Assembly: GCA_021018815.1 (NCBI GenBank)
Contig: JAITYX010000135.1
Coordinates: 310,001 to 374,000 of the forward strand
DNA from: Talinum fruticosum
Taxonomy: Eukaryota > Streptophyta > Magnoliopsida > Caryophyllales > Talinaceae
Direction of reading: 5' to 3'
Length of the DNA: 64,000 nucleotides
Part shown: positions 21,106 to 33,214 of the stretch, in pieces
Layout: every line of letters starts with the position of its first letter
How positions within the stretch are numbered: the first letter of the stretch is position 1
The notes under the pieces: model-generated
The model's input: the letters and a program-made list of their open reading frames with translations, nothing else
Told to the model about the DNA's origin: nothing
Database searches by the model: none
Program-made: the position numbers and the translations under genes

Positions 21106-22918
21106 GTCACTAAATGGAATTTCGAAGAAAATAATCGGATCGACCTAAAAGGAACGACTTATGTTTTTTTGGCTAATAATGCAAATGATGGCCCAACCTA
21201 AAGGGAATGACTCCTATTTTTCGACTAATAGTGTAAGGATGACCAACCTAGAAGGGATGGCTCTTTTTATACCCCCGCAACTCGCTCATAAGAGTACTAT
21301 ATTAGAATTTAAAATTTTAGCTTCAAAACACTCTAAAAAAAAAAGAGTCATCCTGTTTCACACAATCGTAGTAAAGTCGAGTGAACCCACTAAGAGAGCA
21401 ATTCAACTCTGCAAAAAAGGGTAATAACGATTAAATCCTAACAGACGCATCTATGCCCTAACCGCTGAAGTACCTAAATGCAAGGAAGCCTAATGTAAAC
21501 ACAATTAAAACTTCCCATTCTAATTTTCGAGTTTCACACAATCATGCAAATTAGTGGAATTCACAAGAATCAAAGCATAAATAAAAGCAATAAAAAGAAG
21601 CGATTGAATTAAGCTATTACATAAGACAGAGCGAAATTAAGAAATTACATCAATCTCAAAACACCAATACCGAAATGGAAATAACTTTATACAAAAGAGG
21701 GAATTAAAATGACTAAAATAAAGGGAAAAGGAATCCGATGGGCACTCTCGGGAGATTTGAATCTCGATCGTAATCCAATTGAGTAATGATAGTAAAAGGA
21801 GGAAATCTAAGTAGGAAATGATGACTTTTTATGGAAGGTTTGGGAGAGGAGATGAGAGTTTGAGTGGAGAGAACAGAGGGGGAGCTTAACGTGAAAATTT
21901 AGTGGAATAAGGGCTGTAATACAACCGAATTGGTGTCCGAAAATGACTGGAAATGAACTCAGTATTATAGAAAGGTTTATGTTGAAATACACCCTTAACC
22001 TAGTCTCCGTAAATTGGATAAACATTTAAAATTACTCCTCACAAAAATCAACAAGGGATAAGAGAGAATCTGGTAGTTGAAACAATCCAAACGATTGTGT
22101 TCCGGTGATCCTAGGACCGGATCCGGTCAAAGCAACCTTCTTAGACAGCTTTAAGGAAGTAGGCTCCGCTTCGGCATCAAAATAGCTACATTCCGATGGC
22201 TTCAGGGACGGATCCGATCTGAGCTTAGGTTTGGGAAGCCGAGCCTAGCTTGGGCTAGCTGAAATTGAGCAAAGAGGACTAAACCTAGTCCTCGAAAGTT
22301 TCTATTTTGAAAATTTTTATTTTATGGGCTGATTTTTGGTCGTTTTGGGCTATTTTTGGCTAGCTGAACATGAAAAATGAGGATGAAACCTAGTCCAGTC
22401 TAACCTCGAGCATACAATTGAATTTAGGTTTTTATCACATAACTAACAAAACAAATTAAATAAATAAAGCATTAAAAATCATGACCACTTTTTGGGCCAT
22501 CTATACCGGCAAGTGCAAAAATCCCATTGTTTTACATTACCTTTTAAGCTACATAATGCATTTCTAAATGTATATCTTCTTTCGTGCGTTCATTTCAATT
22601 TTAATGTACAATTAGCTTAAAATATTAACATTGGTAGTATTGAATTTTAATGTATATAATTATTTACCGCATGTGGCTAAGCAAAGTCAAAAGATTTGTT
22701 GTTATTTATCCAAAAGTCGTTACAGCTTGTCATTGCCAATATGACCTTTTTTTCTAGCTAAATTCCTTTGCAATGGGAAATGATTTAAAGACAACAATGG
22801 TGTGTCTATACAAAATGCTATGTTAGTGGCTCTTAGTAAAGTCTCTAAAAACGTGTTTAGAAATCTGCATTTTAATTTTCACTTACACTAATTGTATGTT
22901 CATGTGTTGCACGTGAGT
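21106..22918. other. No recognisable gene
   Basis: AT-rich DNA between elements A and C with only short ORFs (for example 21161-21424 plus, 22025-21807 minus) that match nothing I know. No terminal repeats recognised. This may be host background or very old repeat. Confidence 0.6.
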
Positions 22919-22923
22919 GTTGA

Positions 22924-24022
22924 TGAAAAGTCTCATAGGGTCAAATGTACCCTAGAAAAGGGGGTTTGAATAGGGTATTTTAAAATTTTGAGACGTCCGA
23001 CTTTGTTGAGAGGTCAGATATATGAAAAACAAACAAATGGAAAAGTAAATTGGACAATGTAAATTTGTTTGTTCACGATCATAGCCAGATCCAAATATAT
23101 GGGTTAGTGACTCGGCTAAGGTTTGTTGCCTTAGCATTATCCTCTATTCTTCTTATTACTCTCACTGTCACATGAGTTCTTCACTTAACTCACTGACCGA
23201 CCTTTTGAGTACACTTACTCTTGAGGCCCACCGCTCACCCTTCCCTCAAGTGCTACCCCTCACAAAGCAATCTTCACAATAGTATTTGCTACAACTCACA
23301 AAATATCTAATTTTAAACACTTTGCAACAAGAATGATTTGAATGATTAATCAAGATTATAGGAGATTAAGATAAGATATGAAGTGTGCTCTCTTGCTTGA
23401 ACGCTTCTCGGTCTTGACTTGGATCTTTATAACTTTCTCTTCATTTAGTAGACCATTGAAGTTACCGTTGCAGATTTGATCTTCTCTCGTCCGAGTTGGT
23501 AACTCGAATCTTGGTAGGATTTAACTACTCGTCCGTAATATTGATACTTTCCAACTTTGGCTTTGCTCTCAAAATGTTTATGTATCTTTAAATGTCTAGC
23601 CTTAAATGCCTTCATTCATCACTTAAACTCATGGTTGCCACTTGTACTTCTTGTAACCCATAAATGAATGATTTGACTGATTTTTTTCCAAAAATAGGTT
23701 CAATAAAATATGTGGAAAGAATAAGATTTTATGCAATATAATCATGTCAAAATATGCTACAATATATCCATGATTTTTGGGATTAGAATCAGTGATAATA
23801 TTTCCTTAATTCATTGATTTAGTATAACACTAAATAAGGAAATAATATCCAAGAATAAAATCAGATAAATATGATCATGAAGAATAATATAGGGAATATT
23901 AATGGAATATTTCTTGTTATTGAATATTTACCTCGAGTACAAAATTCATTAAAGCACAATGAGGTCAGATAAGATAATTAAATAAACATGTCTAACTCGG
24001 TCGATTAGTTATCCGACTAAGA
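22924..24022 (-). repeat. 3' LTR of element C (about 1.1 kb)
   Basis: Begins TGAAAAGTCTCATAGGG and is collinear with 50975-52070 through the GTTGAGAGGTC-GATATATG, TCTTGACTTGGATC and GAGGTC-GATAAGA landmarks. It ends just before the PPT complement ATCTACCTCTTTT. The inner boundary is set by comparison with A and by the TSD on the far side. Confidence 0.85.
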
Positions 24023-24023
24023 A

Positions 24024-24035
24024 TCTACCTCTTTT
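24024..24035 (-). other. Polypurine tract of element C
   Basis: TCTACCTCTTTT on the plus strand, followed by GAAGAAAC. It aligns with TCTCCCCTTTTT-GATGAAAGG in A and B. Confidence 0.65.
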
Positions 24036-24104
24036 GAAGAAACACATAATTTCATTATTTATTTCTATATTTCACAAATAACTCCCCTTGCCTTTCAACA
24101 AAAA

Positions 24105-25589
24105 TTAGGGGTTACAAATAGAAATGTAGGCCATTAAGAAACCGAAATTGTTTTTTTTAAAAACCAAAGAAAGATAAGAGTAATTAGGAGGACAAGTGCA
24201 AGGTCGATTAGGAGGATGACGATGGATTAGCAGGAACCGGAATAGAAGGTGTAGAGTCAAATGCGTGGACATGAGTAGGCTCTTGGGTAGCTGGATCGGA
24301 TGTGGAGGGGCCTCGGAACCGGGGTTCCTTGATTCGTTGCTCTTCAGCTTCAAAGACCAAAAGCTTTGACGAAGAAGATCACCAATTTGGCTAAGGCATC
24401 CAACTTGTTTGGTCGGCTTTATGTTTGACTCAATAAAAGTTGTCAACTCCCGAGTCAGCGTGTCCATCATAGTGTGCATCGATCGTCACCATCTCAAATG
24501 ATTTTATTATTGTTATAAGCGTAGTAATCTCATTGTGCAAGCTTTTGGTGGATGGCTCAAATGGCTCAGGGTCATCGACAGTGGAGGAGGTGGAGGTGGT
24601 GGAAGCTCCTCGCTGTGGATCCATTTCCCGACTCGGTCGAGCAAAAACCGAGGCCCTTTAAAAACTTTGATGTATCATTTTTGGGGGTCAAAATTTGATT
24701 TCTCGTCATTTAGGGGGAAATAGGTAAAGATTTTGGTGAGGAGATTTCCAAGTGGGAGTGCTTGATGAGGGGGTCGATTACACTTTCACCATGTCATCGA
24801 GAATAAGGGGGAAAAATCAACATCAAAGCCTTCAAGAACGTCATAAATTACTTTCAAAAGAGTATTGTTGGGGTTTTCCTGAGCGGTTTTGTGGGCAAAG
24901 ATGGTCCTAAAGAAGATGAAGTAGAGAAATTTGGCCTCACCGGTCAGATTCTTGTATGAGAAATTCCGCTTGATTTGGGGGTGTACCCGAGAATACTTTG
25001 AGAGGAAATCTTTCGAAACTTCATCAAATGAAAAGTCACAGAGGTTTAAAAACAAGCAAGAATAGTCGAATAGCCTATTGAGGAGAGTAGAGTTAAGGGT
25101 CATGGCCTATCCCTCGACAAGTAGATTTTACACTATTGAGCGATCTAACCTGGTGGAATTCGATTTACAAAGAACATGCGAACAAGTCTAGGGTAAGTTG
25201 GGTCGAAACGGACAAGAAGTTCAGTGGCAATCGAGCTTCGAGTTTTTTAAACCAGGAGAAACCAGAAATTTTGAAGAACGACATTTCTATAGGTTGGCAA
25301 AAGAGAGTGTCCCGGTCAAAGAAAGAGGAGACTCGTTTGAGTCCCGTGTCGATAAGCCACTCAATTGGAAGAGTAGAAGAGGAAAGAGGGGTGATACTTG
25401 GGTCATCGATTAAGGCCGGAGGGAGATGGTGAAAGTTTTCCTCCATGCATGTGTATGTAGAAATCATGGTCGAGTATATGATGATTTGGCCATGGGGGTC
25501 TTGGTGGCACTTCTGGTCCTTTTGTGCGGTGGAGGTGTGGTGTCCTAGGTAGCGTGCCTCTTAGAGCGAGAAGGGATGGTTCTACCCAT
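24105..25589 (-). pseudogene. Element C third ORF (env-like position)
   Basis: Likely ATG at 25589 (MGRTIPSRSKRH), a basic start like MPKRG in A and B. The longest open piece, 25467-25165, reads through EWLIDTGLKRVSSFFDRDTL and SFFKISGFSWFKKLEARLPL, similar to plant retrotransposon-associated third-ORF proteins. Later pieces are 25103-24786, 24624-24430 (Ser/Thr-rich) and 24479-24105. Stops and shifts separate them. A GA/CT run at 25802-25829 is upstream. Function unknown; it is in the same relative place as the third ORF of A. Confidence 0.55.
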
Positions 25590-25798
25590 GAGTTTGAAAA
25601 AGAAATTAGAAATCACTTGATATGGTGAAGAAAATTGGGGGAAGAATGAAGAAATGGTGAGAGAGATGGAAAACCCTAGGAGAGAGAGTGGAGAGGAGGT
25701 TTGAAGAATGAGCGAGAGAAAGCCGAAGGGGAACCGACGAGGATTTAAACTGGGAGAGAGAGAAATAGGGAGAGAGGATGGCGATTTGAGGAAGGTGT

Positions 25799-25801
<3 letters not shown>

Positions 25802-25829
<28 letters not shown>
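25802..25829. repeat. GA microsatellite upstream of C third ORF
   Basis: An uninterrupted GAGA run (CT on the coding strand), about 215 bases before the ATG at 25589. It corresponds to the shorter CT-rich tracts of A and B. Confidence 0.85.
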
Positions 25830-25833
<4 letters not shown>

Positions 25834-25891
25834 AAAAGGTACTTACCATCATTACTTGCCAACGGTTAGTGAGAGGGACTAATTAAGGCAA

Positions 25892-27377
25892 TGAAGGTTT
25901 GCTCTTGGAGAGACTTAGTCACCCTAGAGGGATGGTGAATAAGGTGATGAGAAAATTTTAACAACCTTAGAAACTTTAAGCTTGAAAAGAATGAACAAGA
26001 TAATTTAAGTCTAGATTGGACTCGGAAAAGTGTAAACTTAGAGATATGTGCAAACCCTCATGGGGCGGAAAACCACGAGTAGTGTTAATCCAAGCACCAA
26101 GTCAAATCCACTATTTTGAATCCTCAAAATACAACAGAATGACTCAACCAGAATTGTTCCTTTAGACAATTCCTTACAGAGTTTTTCTACACTCGTAAAT
26201 TCCCTTATCCGATCTAGTACTTCCTAACTAAGGTAACCTTTACACCTTGGGACAACCGAGCTGAGTTAACCCTTACAGCTCAGCCAAGGGACCTTACTCG
26301 GAAAGAAAGAAGTGTACATAACTCGATTACAAGATTTTACAACTCGTAAAGTATGAATTACAAGCTAGGACTTGTAAGTAGAAGATTGAATATGAAAACA
26401 ATGACTTTTGCTTAAGTAATGTGTTTCAACAATAGTTCCAACAATCTTCAAGTCTTGTGAAGTGGATTCTATTTATAAATGACCAGGCAGATTAGCCGCT
26501 GTGATTGATTTCCGAACGTAAGTCCTTCTTAACTCGTTGTAACGGTTCTTTTGAGTAGCTCAAAAAGATCCGTTAGGATGTGAACGTTGTGCAACGGCTC
26601 TTTGCTTCTAAAGGTGCTCCAATCAACCGGTGTTGTCCGAAAATTAAGATGGAAACCACCATTAAGCTTAGCATTGAAATTTTCTAGTTTTGGAAGCGGA
26701 CAACCTTAACACAGCGTCTGGGCCTTGTTCGAAGTAGATAAGCCTTGTCTGCCGGTGATTGACAACTTGAAGCCGGTTACTTTTGTAATTCAATAATGAG
26801 ATAACCTCGTTTAGATAACCTACAAAAGTAAACCACTTTGGTTCTCAAAGTATAAAATACTTGGGTCCAAGATTAGGCATAGATAATAATTTAATTAAGA
26901 CAATTAAGTGCATAATTATCTTAGACCTAGAAGATTGGAATTTTTGAAGTCTAATATTCATTATACTCAAATTCCATCGAGTCAATCCTAAGAAAGATCA
27001 AGTTATAGGTGTGAAAAAATTAGAGTATAAGGACTAGATCTAGACAAATAATTCTCAAGTATACAAACCGACTTAGAAAGATGAATTAACACTGTAATTT
27101 ACTTTGCTTTGAAATACGGAGTCGAACTTTGATAAAAAGTGTTCGAGAGAATATTTGAACATGCGATAGATCCGAGTGATGTCCGAGTGACTCGAAACAT
27201 CAATATGAGAAGATAAACAAGAGTATGTATTCTGAGTAAATCAAAACGAATGAAAACTTATACAGGAGTTTCTATAACACTCGGAATGACTTGTAATCAA
27301 AACTTAGGAGAGGTGAGGTTTGTACCTGAGTCTTTATGTAGTGCTCAAAATGATCTAGATTCGAGTCCGAGTCTTTA
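25892..27377 (-). repeat. 3' LTR of element B (1486 bp)
   Basis: Starts TGAAGGTTTGCTCTTGGAGA and ends GAGTCTTTA before the PPT. Closest to the right LTR of B and to the solo LTR at 6255-7712; A's LTRs form a second subtype. Confidence 0.9.
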
Positions 27378-27378
27378 A

Positions 27379-27390
27379 TCTCCCCTTTTT
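27379..27390 (-). other. Polypurine tract of element B
   Basis: TCTCCCCTTTTT on the plus strand, followed by GATGAAAGGCATTCC exactly as in A. A second tract is at 27788-27797. Confidence 0.9.
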
Positions 27391-27934
27391 GATGAAAGGC
27401 ATTCCACACTTAGACGTAAACTTTGTTAGTGAATAACATGAGTTTTCATTCTTACTTAGTAGAACATATTAGAATAAGAAGTAGAGAGTGAAGCGATTCA
27501 TACTTAGAAAAAAATATTTCGGATAATATCACGATTTATAACATTTCCATGGATAACGAGTTTAGCTAAGAATATGAACAACTATATCGTGGCGAAAGAA
27601 AGAAAATAATGTGAACATATATATCGGACAAAAATAAATAATAAGAGATTCCAACTCGTAAAGAGTGAACTCGGAGATATTTGTGCTCTAAGAATGAAAA
27701 TCCATTCATATATTTATAAAACAAAAAATATAAGAAAAGAGGGTGCGAGAACTCCCCTAAACAAGACAACAATAATTTTTCTATTGTTCTCCCCCTTGCC
27801 TTTCCGCAAAACCCAAAAAAAAAAAAAAAACAGGGAAGAACATATCAAGTTGATACAATTGATGTGAGGGCAAAAAAAAAAAAAACAAAAACAAAAAAGA
27901 AAGCAAAAGGAAAGAGATTAAGATGGTGGAGCTA

Positions 27935-29393
27935 GGGGCGGTGTGTGCTGAGGTGGATAAGCGAGCAAGGTGCCCGCGCTGGTAAACCCGAGATGACGTT
28001 GAAGATCCGGGCGGCGACAACACCGGGATCACCGATAATGGCTCAGCTCCGAGTGGCCGACTCGAACTAAGTCATCCAGAGGCTCATCCTCTTGGAAAAC
28101 CACAGAGGGTGGTGCTTTTTCGAGCTTGACCACGTTGGACTCGTCCAACATCCGCGAGGTCTTCCGACCCACTCGGATCGCTATCCGAGCCGATCAGCTC
28201 CGGTTGAGGAACGTCAACACCTTGTCCCTCGGCTTCTTCCTTCTTCTCTTCCTCCTTCTCCTCAAAATGAGTTGCTTCAGCCGCAACTTCTTCTTCTTCT
28301 TCTTCACCTCTCCGGAGGGAGACTTTGCGAGGCTTGAGGACTCCTCGAAGTATCTAAGCTGTTTGGTCCTTGAGCAGACCTTTGTTTGCCTTTCTCGGAG
28401 GAGCTCAAGTTGCTCCTGTTGCTCCTTGACTAGGCTTTTCATTTTGAGGAGCAGGTCCCGATGCTCCTGAATTTGAGATTGGACCATCTTCCGATTGACG
28501 ACCATATTCTAAAGGACGGTTTTGTAGGAGCGAAGGATGGTCCGAAAATCCTCAATCACTAAAGAGAGCTTGTCTATTAAAACTATAGACAAGGCGGCAG
28601 TGGCTTGAGGAGGAGGACCTGAGTTTGAGTCCGAGGTTAGGGTGAAAGGGCCTTCGGCTTTGACCCATGGACCCGGACACCAGTGCTTGGTCTCCTGGTA
28701 CCCGCATCCTAAAAGCTCCTTCCTACCAACAACAATGGCAGCCTCGGACTTTGCATTTGGGTCCGAGGGAGGGGAACCTTAAACCGCTTGAAAACTCCAA
28801 TTAGAAGGGCTCCGAAGTGGAGATGATAGCTGGGAAGAGGTTTACATTGTAGCCCTCAAGGATATAGAACAAAGCTTTGAGAATCTTAGAGTTAGGATTC
28901 TCTTTGCTTGAGTGATGAGAGAAGAAAGTTCTCATCGAAGGAAACAAAGAAGTCCGGCCTCAGTCTTCATCCGAGTCACCGAGAAATTCTTTCGTGACTC
29001 GGGGACTTGGCATATTTTTCAAAGAACTTATCCACAATCTCATTAAAAGGGATGGGATTGCAGTTGAGAAAGAGAGAGGAAACTTTGAAAAGATGATGAA
29101 GGAGGGAAAGGTTGATGTGCACAACTCTATCGCGAACTCTTGAGGAGATGACTCCTCGGAGCAGGATAGAGTAGAGTATAAACTCACTAAAGCAAAGGAA
29201 GTTGTAAACTCCAAGTGGTTTTGATATGCTTCAACCACGAAAAGTATGTGGTTGGGAAGAACTTGTCATCCAACGTGAGGTGTTAGGTGACGAAGATTTT
29301 GGGAGGGTTAGAAGGACCCTCTTGGGTTTGCTTGGTTCTAGGTTTCTTGGTCACAGACCCTAGAAAATCATGAGCTGAACCTCTTTTAGGCAT
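27935..29393 (-). pseudogene. Element B third ORF (env-like position)
   Basis: ATG at 29393 (MPKRGSAHDF), soon broken. 29238-28960 and 28505-28194 are the longest open pieces. The latter has a coiled coil (MKSLVKEQQEQLELLRER) like the KELVK coil of A, then a Lys run (KKKKKK) which in the neighbouring frame is an acidic Glu/Ala tail. The same architecture as A in a diverged copy suggests the ORF was once under selection. Function unknown. Confidence 0.6.
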
Positions 29394-29540
29394 GGCTGAT
29401 GATTTTGGAGTGAAAGAGAGTGAACTTGAAAGAGAGAGAGAGAGTGAGTGTAAGAGAGTACTGAGAGCTTTGAGTGAGAGCGAGTAAGCGAGAGATTAGG
29501 TTACCAGAGAGTAAAGTAGTGAAATGAAGGAAAAGGGATG

Positions 29541-29550
29541 CTATTTATAG
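29541..29550 (-). promoter_or_regulatory. Candidate internal TATA box for third ORF of B
   Basis: The minus strand reads CTATAAATAG, about 150 bases upstream of the ATG at 29393, with a CT-rich tract (plus GAGAGAGAGAG near 29425) between them. It matches the arrangement in A. Confidence 0.5.
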
Positions 29551-29949
29551 TGAAAGGAATGTCCTTCGATGATTCGGTCTAACCTAAACCTCCAACAGTC
29601 ACCTCGGATAGGTGTGAAGTTTTTGCTCTCCAACGATTAGAATTCCAGTGACTTTCTCCGAATGGCTAGTTCACTTATCAAGGCGCGCGGTAGAGAGAGA
29701 GAAAAGAGAAATTTTAAAAGAAATTTTTGAAATTCTCCACTAATCTAGAGATGATTTCGAAGTTTGAAGTCCATTTTTCTCAAAACCGAGTCCGACTCGG
29801 TATGGTTTTTGTGTGACTCGAAAGTGCAAACATATAATAACTCCTAGCTCAGTCTTACTGGGTCAACCGAACTAATTGTTACTATGACAAAGAAAGAAAG
29901 TATATAACACATAATCATGCAAGAAAATTTCACTTAGAAAATCATATTA

Positions 29950-30560
29950 TCATGCATTAATCATTCCAAGCTCATTCCTAATAAAACAAAACTGATCTTC
30001 ACTAAGTGGCTTAGTGAAAATATCGACTAATCGAAATTTTGTAGAAATGAATTCAAGTTCAATATCACCTTGTTTAGAATGGTCTCTCAGAATATGATAC
30101 CCGACTTCAATGTGCTTTGTCTTTGAGTGCTCGAACTGGATTCTTAGTGATGCTGATTGCACTTTGATTATCACACTTGATTGGAATTGATTTGAATGAA
30201 TGTCCAAGATCCTTCAAGTGTTGCTTGATCCATAGAATCTGAGCACAGCATGCTCCAACTACAATGTACTCCGCTCAGCGAGTTGATAGAGCTACCGAGG
30301 TTTGCTTCTTTGAGTGCCAAGATATAAGGGATTGACCCAGAAATTGGCATGCTCCCGATGTGCTCTTTCTATCAACCTTGTATCCAACATAGTTAGCATC
30401 CGAGTATCCAATGAGAGTCGGTTCCGAGTCTCTTGAGAACTATAGACCTAGATTCTAAGTCCCTGCAAGATATCTAAAGACTCTCTTCACCTGCAGGTGA
30501 ATGTGATTCTTTTGGATTAGCTTGGAATCTTGCACACGGACATACACTAAACATAATGTC
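29950..30560 (-). pseudogene. Element B RNase H
   Basis: ORF 30207-29950 has FEHSKTKHIEVGYHILRDHS and LVDIFTKPLSEDQFC, the C-terminal block. The upstream half (30210-30460) is in other frames and includes VDRKSTSG-like, WHSKKQ-like and STAEA-like stretches. Homologous to 14511-15072 of A. Confidence 0.8.
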
Positions 30561-30609
30561 CGGCTTACTGGATGTGAGATATAGCATGGATCCAATCATA
30601 CCTCGATAA

Positions 30610-31390
30610 AGTTTCGATCTATTGCTTTACCTATTTCGTCTAAGTCTAGTTTCATGCTGCTACTCATTGGTGTTGCTGCATGTTTTGCATCTTGAAGCTT
30701 GTAGTTCTTTAGTAACTCCTTGGTATACTTAGATTGATGAACATAGATGCCATTTTTATCTTCTTTTATTTATAGACCAAGAAAGAAATTGAGCTCTCTC
30801 ATCATGCTCATTTGGAATTCCTGTCTCATCAACTCGAGAGAATTCTCGATAGAGATTTTCATTAGTAGCTCCAAAAATTATATGATCAACATAAATCCGA
30901 GCAATAAGAAAGTCTTTCCCATTGGTTTTTATGAAGAGAGTTTTGTCAATCTGACCTCTTTTGAAACCATTTTCAACAAGGAAACTCCTCAATTTTTCAT
31001 ACCAAGCTTTGGGAGCTTGTTTAAGACCATAAAGAGCCTTTTGTAACTTGAAAACATGATTTGGAAATTCTGAGTTTTCAAATCCAGGGGGTTTGTTCAA
31101 CATAGACTTTCTCTTGAATGAAACCATTCAGAAAACCACATTTGACATCCATTTGGTACAATTTAATATTCATGCTTGATGCAAATGCCAATAGGATTCT
31201 AATTGCTTCGATCCTAGCAACCGGTGCAAAGGTTTCCCCACAATCAATCCCTTCTTCTTGATTGTAACCTTAAGCCACAAGTCTAGTGTTTATTTCTGAC
31301 TACCAACCCATCCTTATCCAATTTGTTCTTGAAAACCCATTTGGTTCCTACGACCGGGTGGTCGAAGGTCATTTGGTCAAAGTCCGGACT
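30610..31390 (-). pseudogene. Element B reverse transcriptase, YVDH at active site
   Basis: ORF 31127-30756 carries [50 protein letters not shown] and then IYVDHIIFGATN. The catalytic YVDD is YVDH, so the second catalytic Asp is lost. The upstream [13 protein letters not shown] block lies near 31340 in another frame. Confidence 0.85.
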
Positions 31391-31845
31391 TGGTTTCTCT
31401 CAAATTGATTAAGTTCCTCTTGCATGGCCTTTGCCTATTTAGGTTCATTTAGGGCCTTTAATTCATTTCTGGGTTCGAGTTAATGATATGAAAGCAGTGA
31501 ATGCATATAGATTTTACAAAGAAGAATGAGTTCTTACCCCACTGTTGATGTCGGACAAAATGTTCTTAAGTGGGTGGCTCGAAGCATATTTAAATGCTCT
31601 ACCTGTTCTCCTGGTTCACCAGATTTGTTGGTTGTATTAGCTGATCTTCGGTGGTCCGATCTGGCTGAGTTTGTTCATCTACTTGACCTTCGAGCATTCC
31701 GAGCTGGTTCGATCCGAGTCATGATGTTTTGAGCAATCTAATTTTGATTTGCTTTCTTTTGACTCTATCCGAACTCGGCTTTAACAAGATCATCTTCATC
31801 TCGACTTAGTTTCAAGTCCGAGAAGGTTGACTCACTTGTTTTTCC

Positions 31846-32115
31846 CTAATCAATATCATCAAACACAACGTGGATGCTTTCTTCCACTTTGTTAGTTCTT
31901 TTATTAAAAACACGATATGCTTTACTATGAGATGAATAACCTAGAAAGATACCTTCATCCGGCCGAGCATCAAACTTGGTCGAGTGATCCTTACCATTAA
32001 TTTGAACATAGCACTTACATCCGAAGGGCTTAAAGTATAAGATGTTGGGTTTCTTTCCCTTGTAGAGCTCGTATGGAGTTTTCTTCAAGATGGGTCCGAT
32101 GAGGAATCTGTTCAA
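31846..32115 (-). pseudogene. Element B integrase C-terminal region
   Basis: Opens MNRFLIGPILKKTPYELYKG and ends NKVEESIHVVFDDID. Nearly parallel to 16267-16635 of A. Confidence 0.88.
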
Positions 32116-32239
32116 TGTGTAGTTTGCCTACCTTGGCCCGGAAATAGTAAGGTAGAACGTGTTCAATCATCATCGTCCTTCCTATTTCTTCAAGAGTTCG
32201 GTTCTTTCACTCCCCTACTCCATTATGTTGAGAAGTTCT

Positions 32240-32700
32240 GGGTGCTAAGAAGTTGTGAGAGATACCATTCTTATCGCAGAACTCTGCAAATTCCGAGTAA
32301 TCGAACTCCCTTTCATGGTCGGTTCGAATTCTTCCGATCCGAGTCCGAGACTCTACTTGAATTTTCTCGCAGAGCTTGCTGAACTCTTTGAAAGCTTCAT
32401 TTTTGTTCTTAAGAAAACAAACCCAGGTAAATCGTGAGAGTCATCAACAATTACAAGTACATATGATTTACCTCCGAGACTCTTTACAGAGATTTCACCA
32501 CGTAAATTCATATGGAACATTTCAAGCACTTTGGATGTGGAAACAGCTTTAAGAGGTTTGAAAGATGATCCGACTCGTTTCCCTTTTGTGCATGCTTCAT
32601 AGATTTTATCTTTCTTAAATGCACCGTTAGGCAAACCCCTAACTAAACCATGAGATGCAAGCTTTTTGATAGTGTGCATGCTAACATGACCTAGTCTATG
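32240..32700 (-). pseudogene. Element B integrase zinc-binding and core
   Basis: ORF 32679-32353 reads MHTIKKLASHGLVRGLPNG, YEACTKGKR (one knuckle Cys missing against CEVC of A), then FHMNLRGEISVKSLGGKSY, where the first catalytic Asp (HMDL) is Asn. The second Asp block (DHEREFDYSEF-like) is at about 32320-32280. The missing residues suggest a dead integrase. Confidence 0.85.
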
Positions 32701-32929
32701 ATGCCATGTCCAAGAATCATCATGTAATGATGCTTTTAAACAAGATAAATTCCGACTTGGATCGAAAGAGGAATAGTGTAGGAATTACTTGATCTCTTAC
32801 CCGAGAGCTTAGTCTCTTTGGTGGTTGCATCATAAATATAAAAATTGGTCCGAGTGAACTATACCTCTTGACCATTGTCGCACAATTGAGAGATGCTGAG
32901 TAGATTGTACTTTAATCCCTTGACAAGAT

Positions 32930-33120
32930 AGGATCGGGCCGACAAGATTGTCTCATTTCCCAATCTTGCCTATTCTAACTATCTTGCCCTTACTGTCATC
33001 TTCAAAAGTGACTTTGCCTCCTTTGTAATCTTCCAACTCAGGAAAGAGTCTTGAATCTCCGGACATGTGGCGTGAGCATCCACCGTCTAAGTACCAATGA
33101 CCTTTTGTCTTTTTTTGAGT
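32930..33120 (-). pseudogene. Element B protease
   Basis: The minus strand around 33105-33060 reads WYLDGGCSRHMSG: the active site DSG has become DGG. The KVTF-DDSKGKIV block follows. Same position as 17408-17659 in A. Confidence 0.75.
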
Positions 33121-33157
33121 TACCTACAAGTCGAAACACACTAACCCTTCTCACCTC

Positions 33158-33208
33158 CTCTAACGAACCCAAGTAACCTAGTAACTTTCTCTAACGAACC
33201 CAAGTAAC
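33158..33208. repeat. Direct repeat at a gag deletion in B
   Basis: CTCTAACGAACCCAAGTAAC occurs at 33158-33177 and 33189-33208. In A the block corresponding to this point is followed by about 760 bases of gag coiled-coil region (17710-18470) that B lacks. Confidence 0.75.
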
Positions 33209-33214
33209 TCCATG

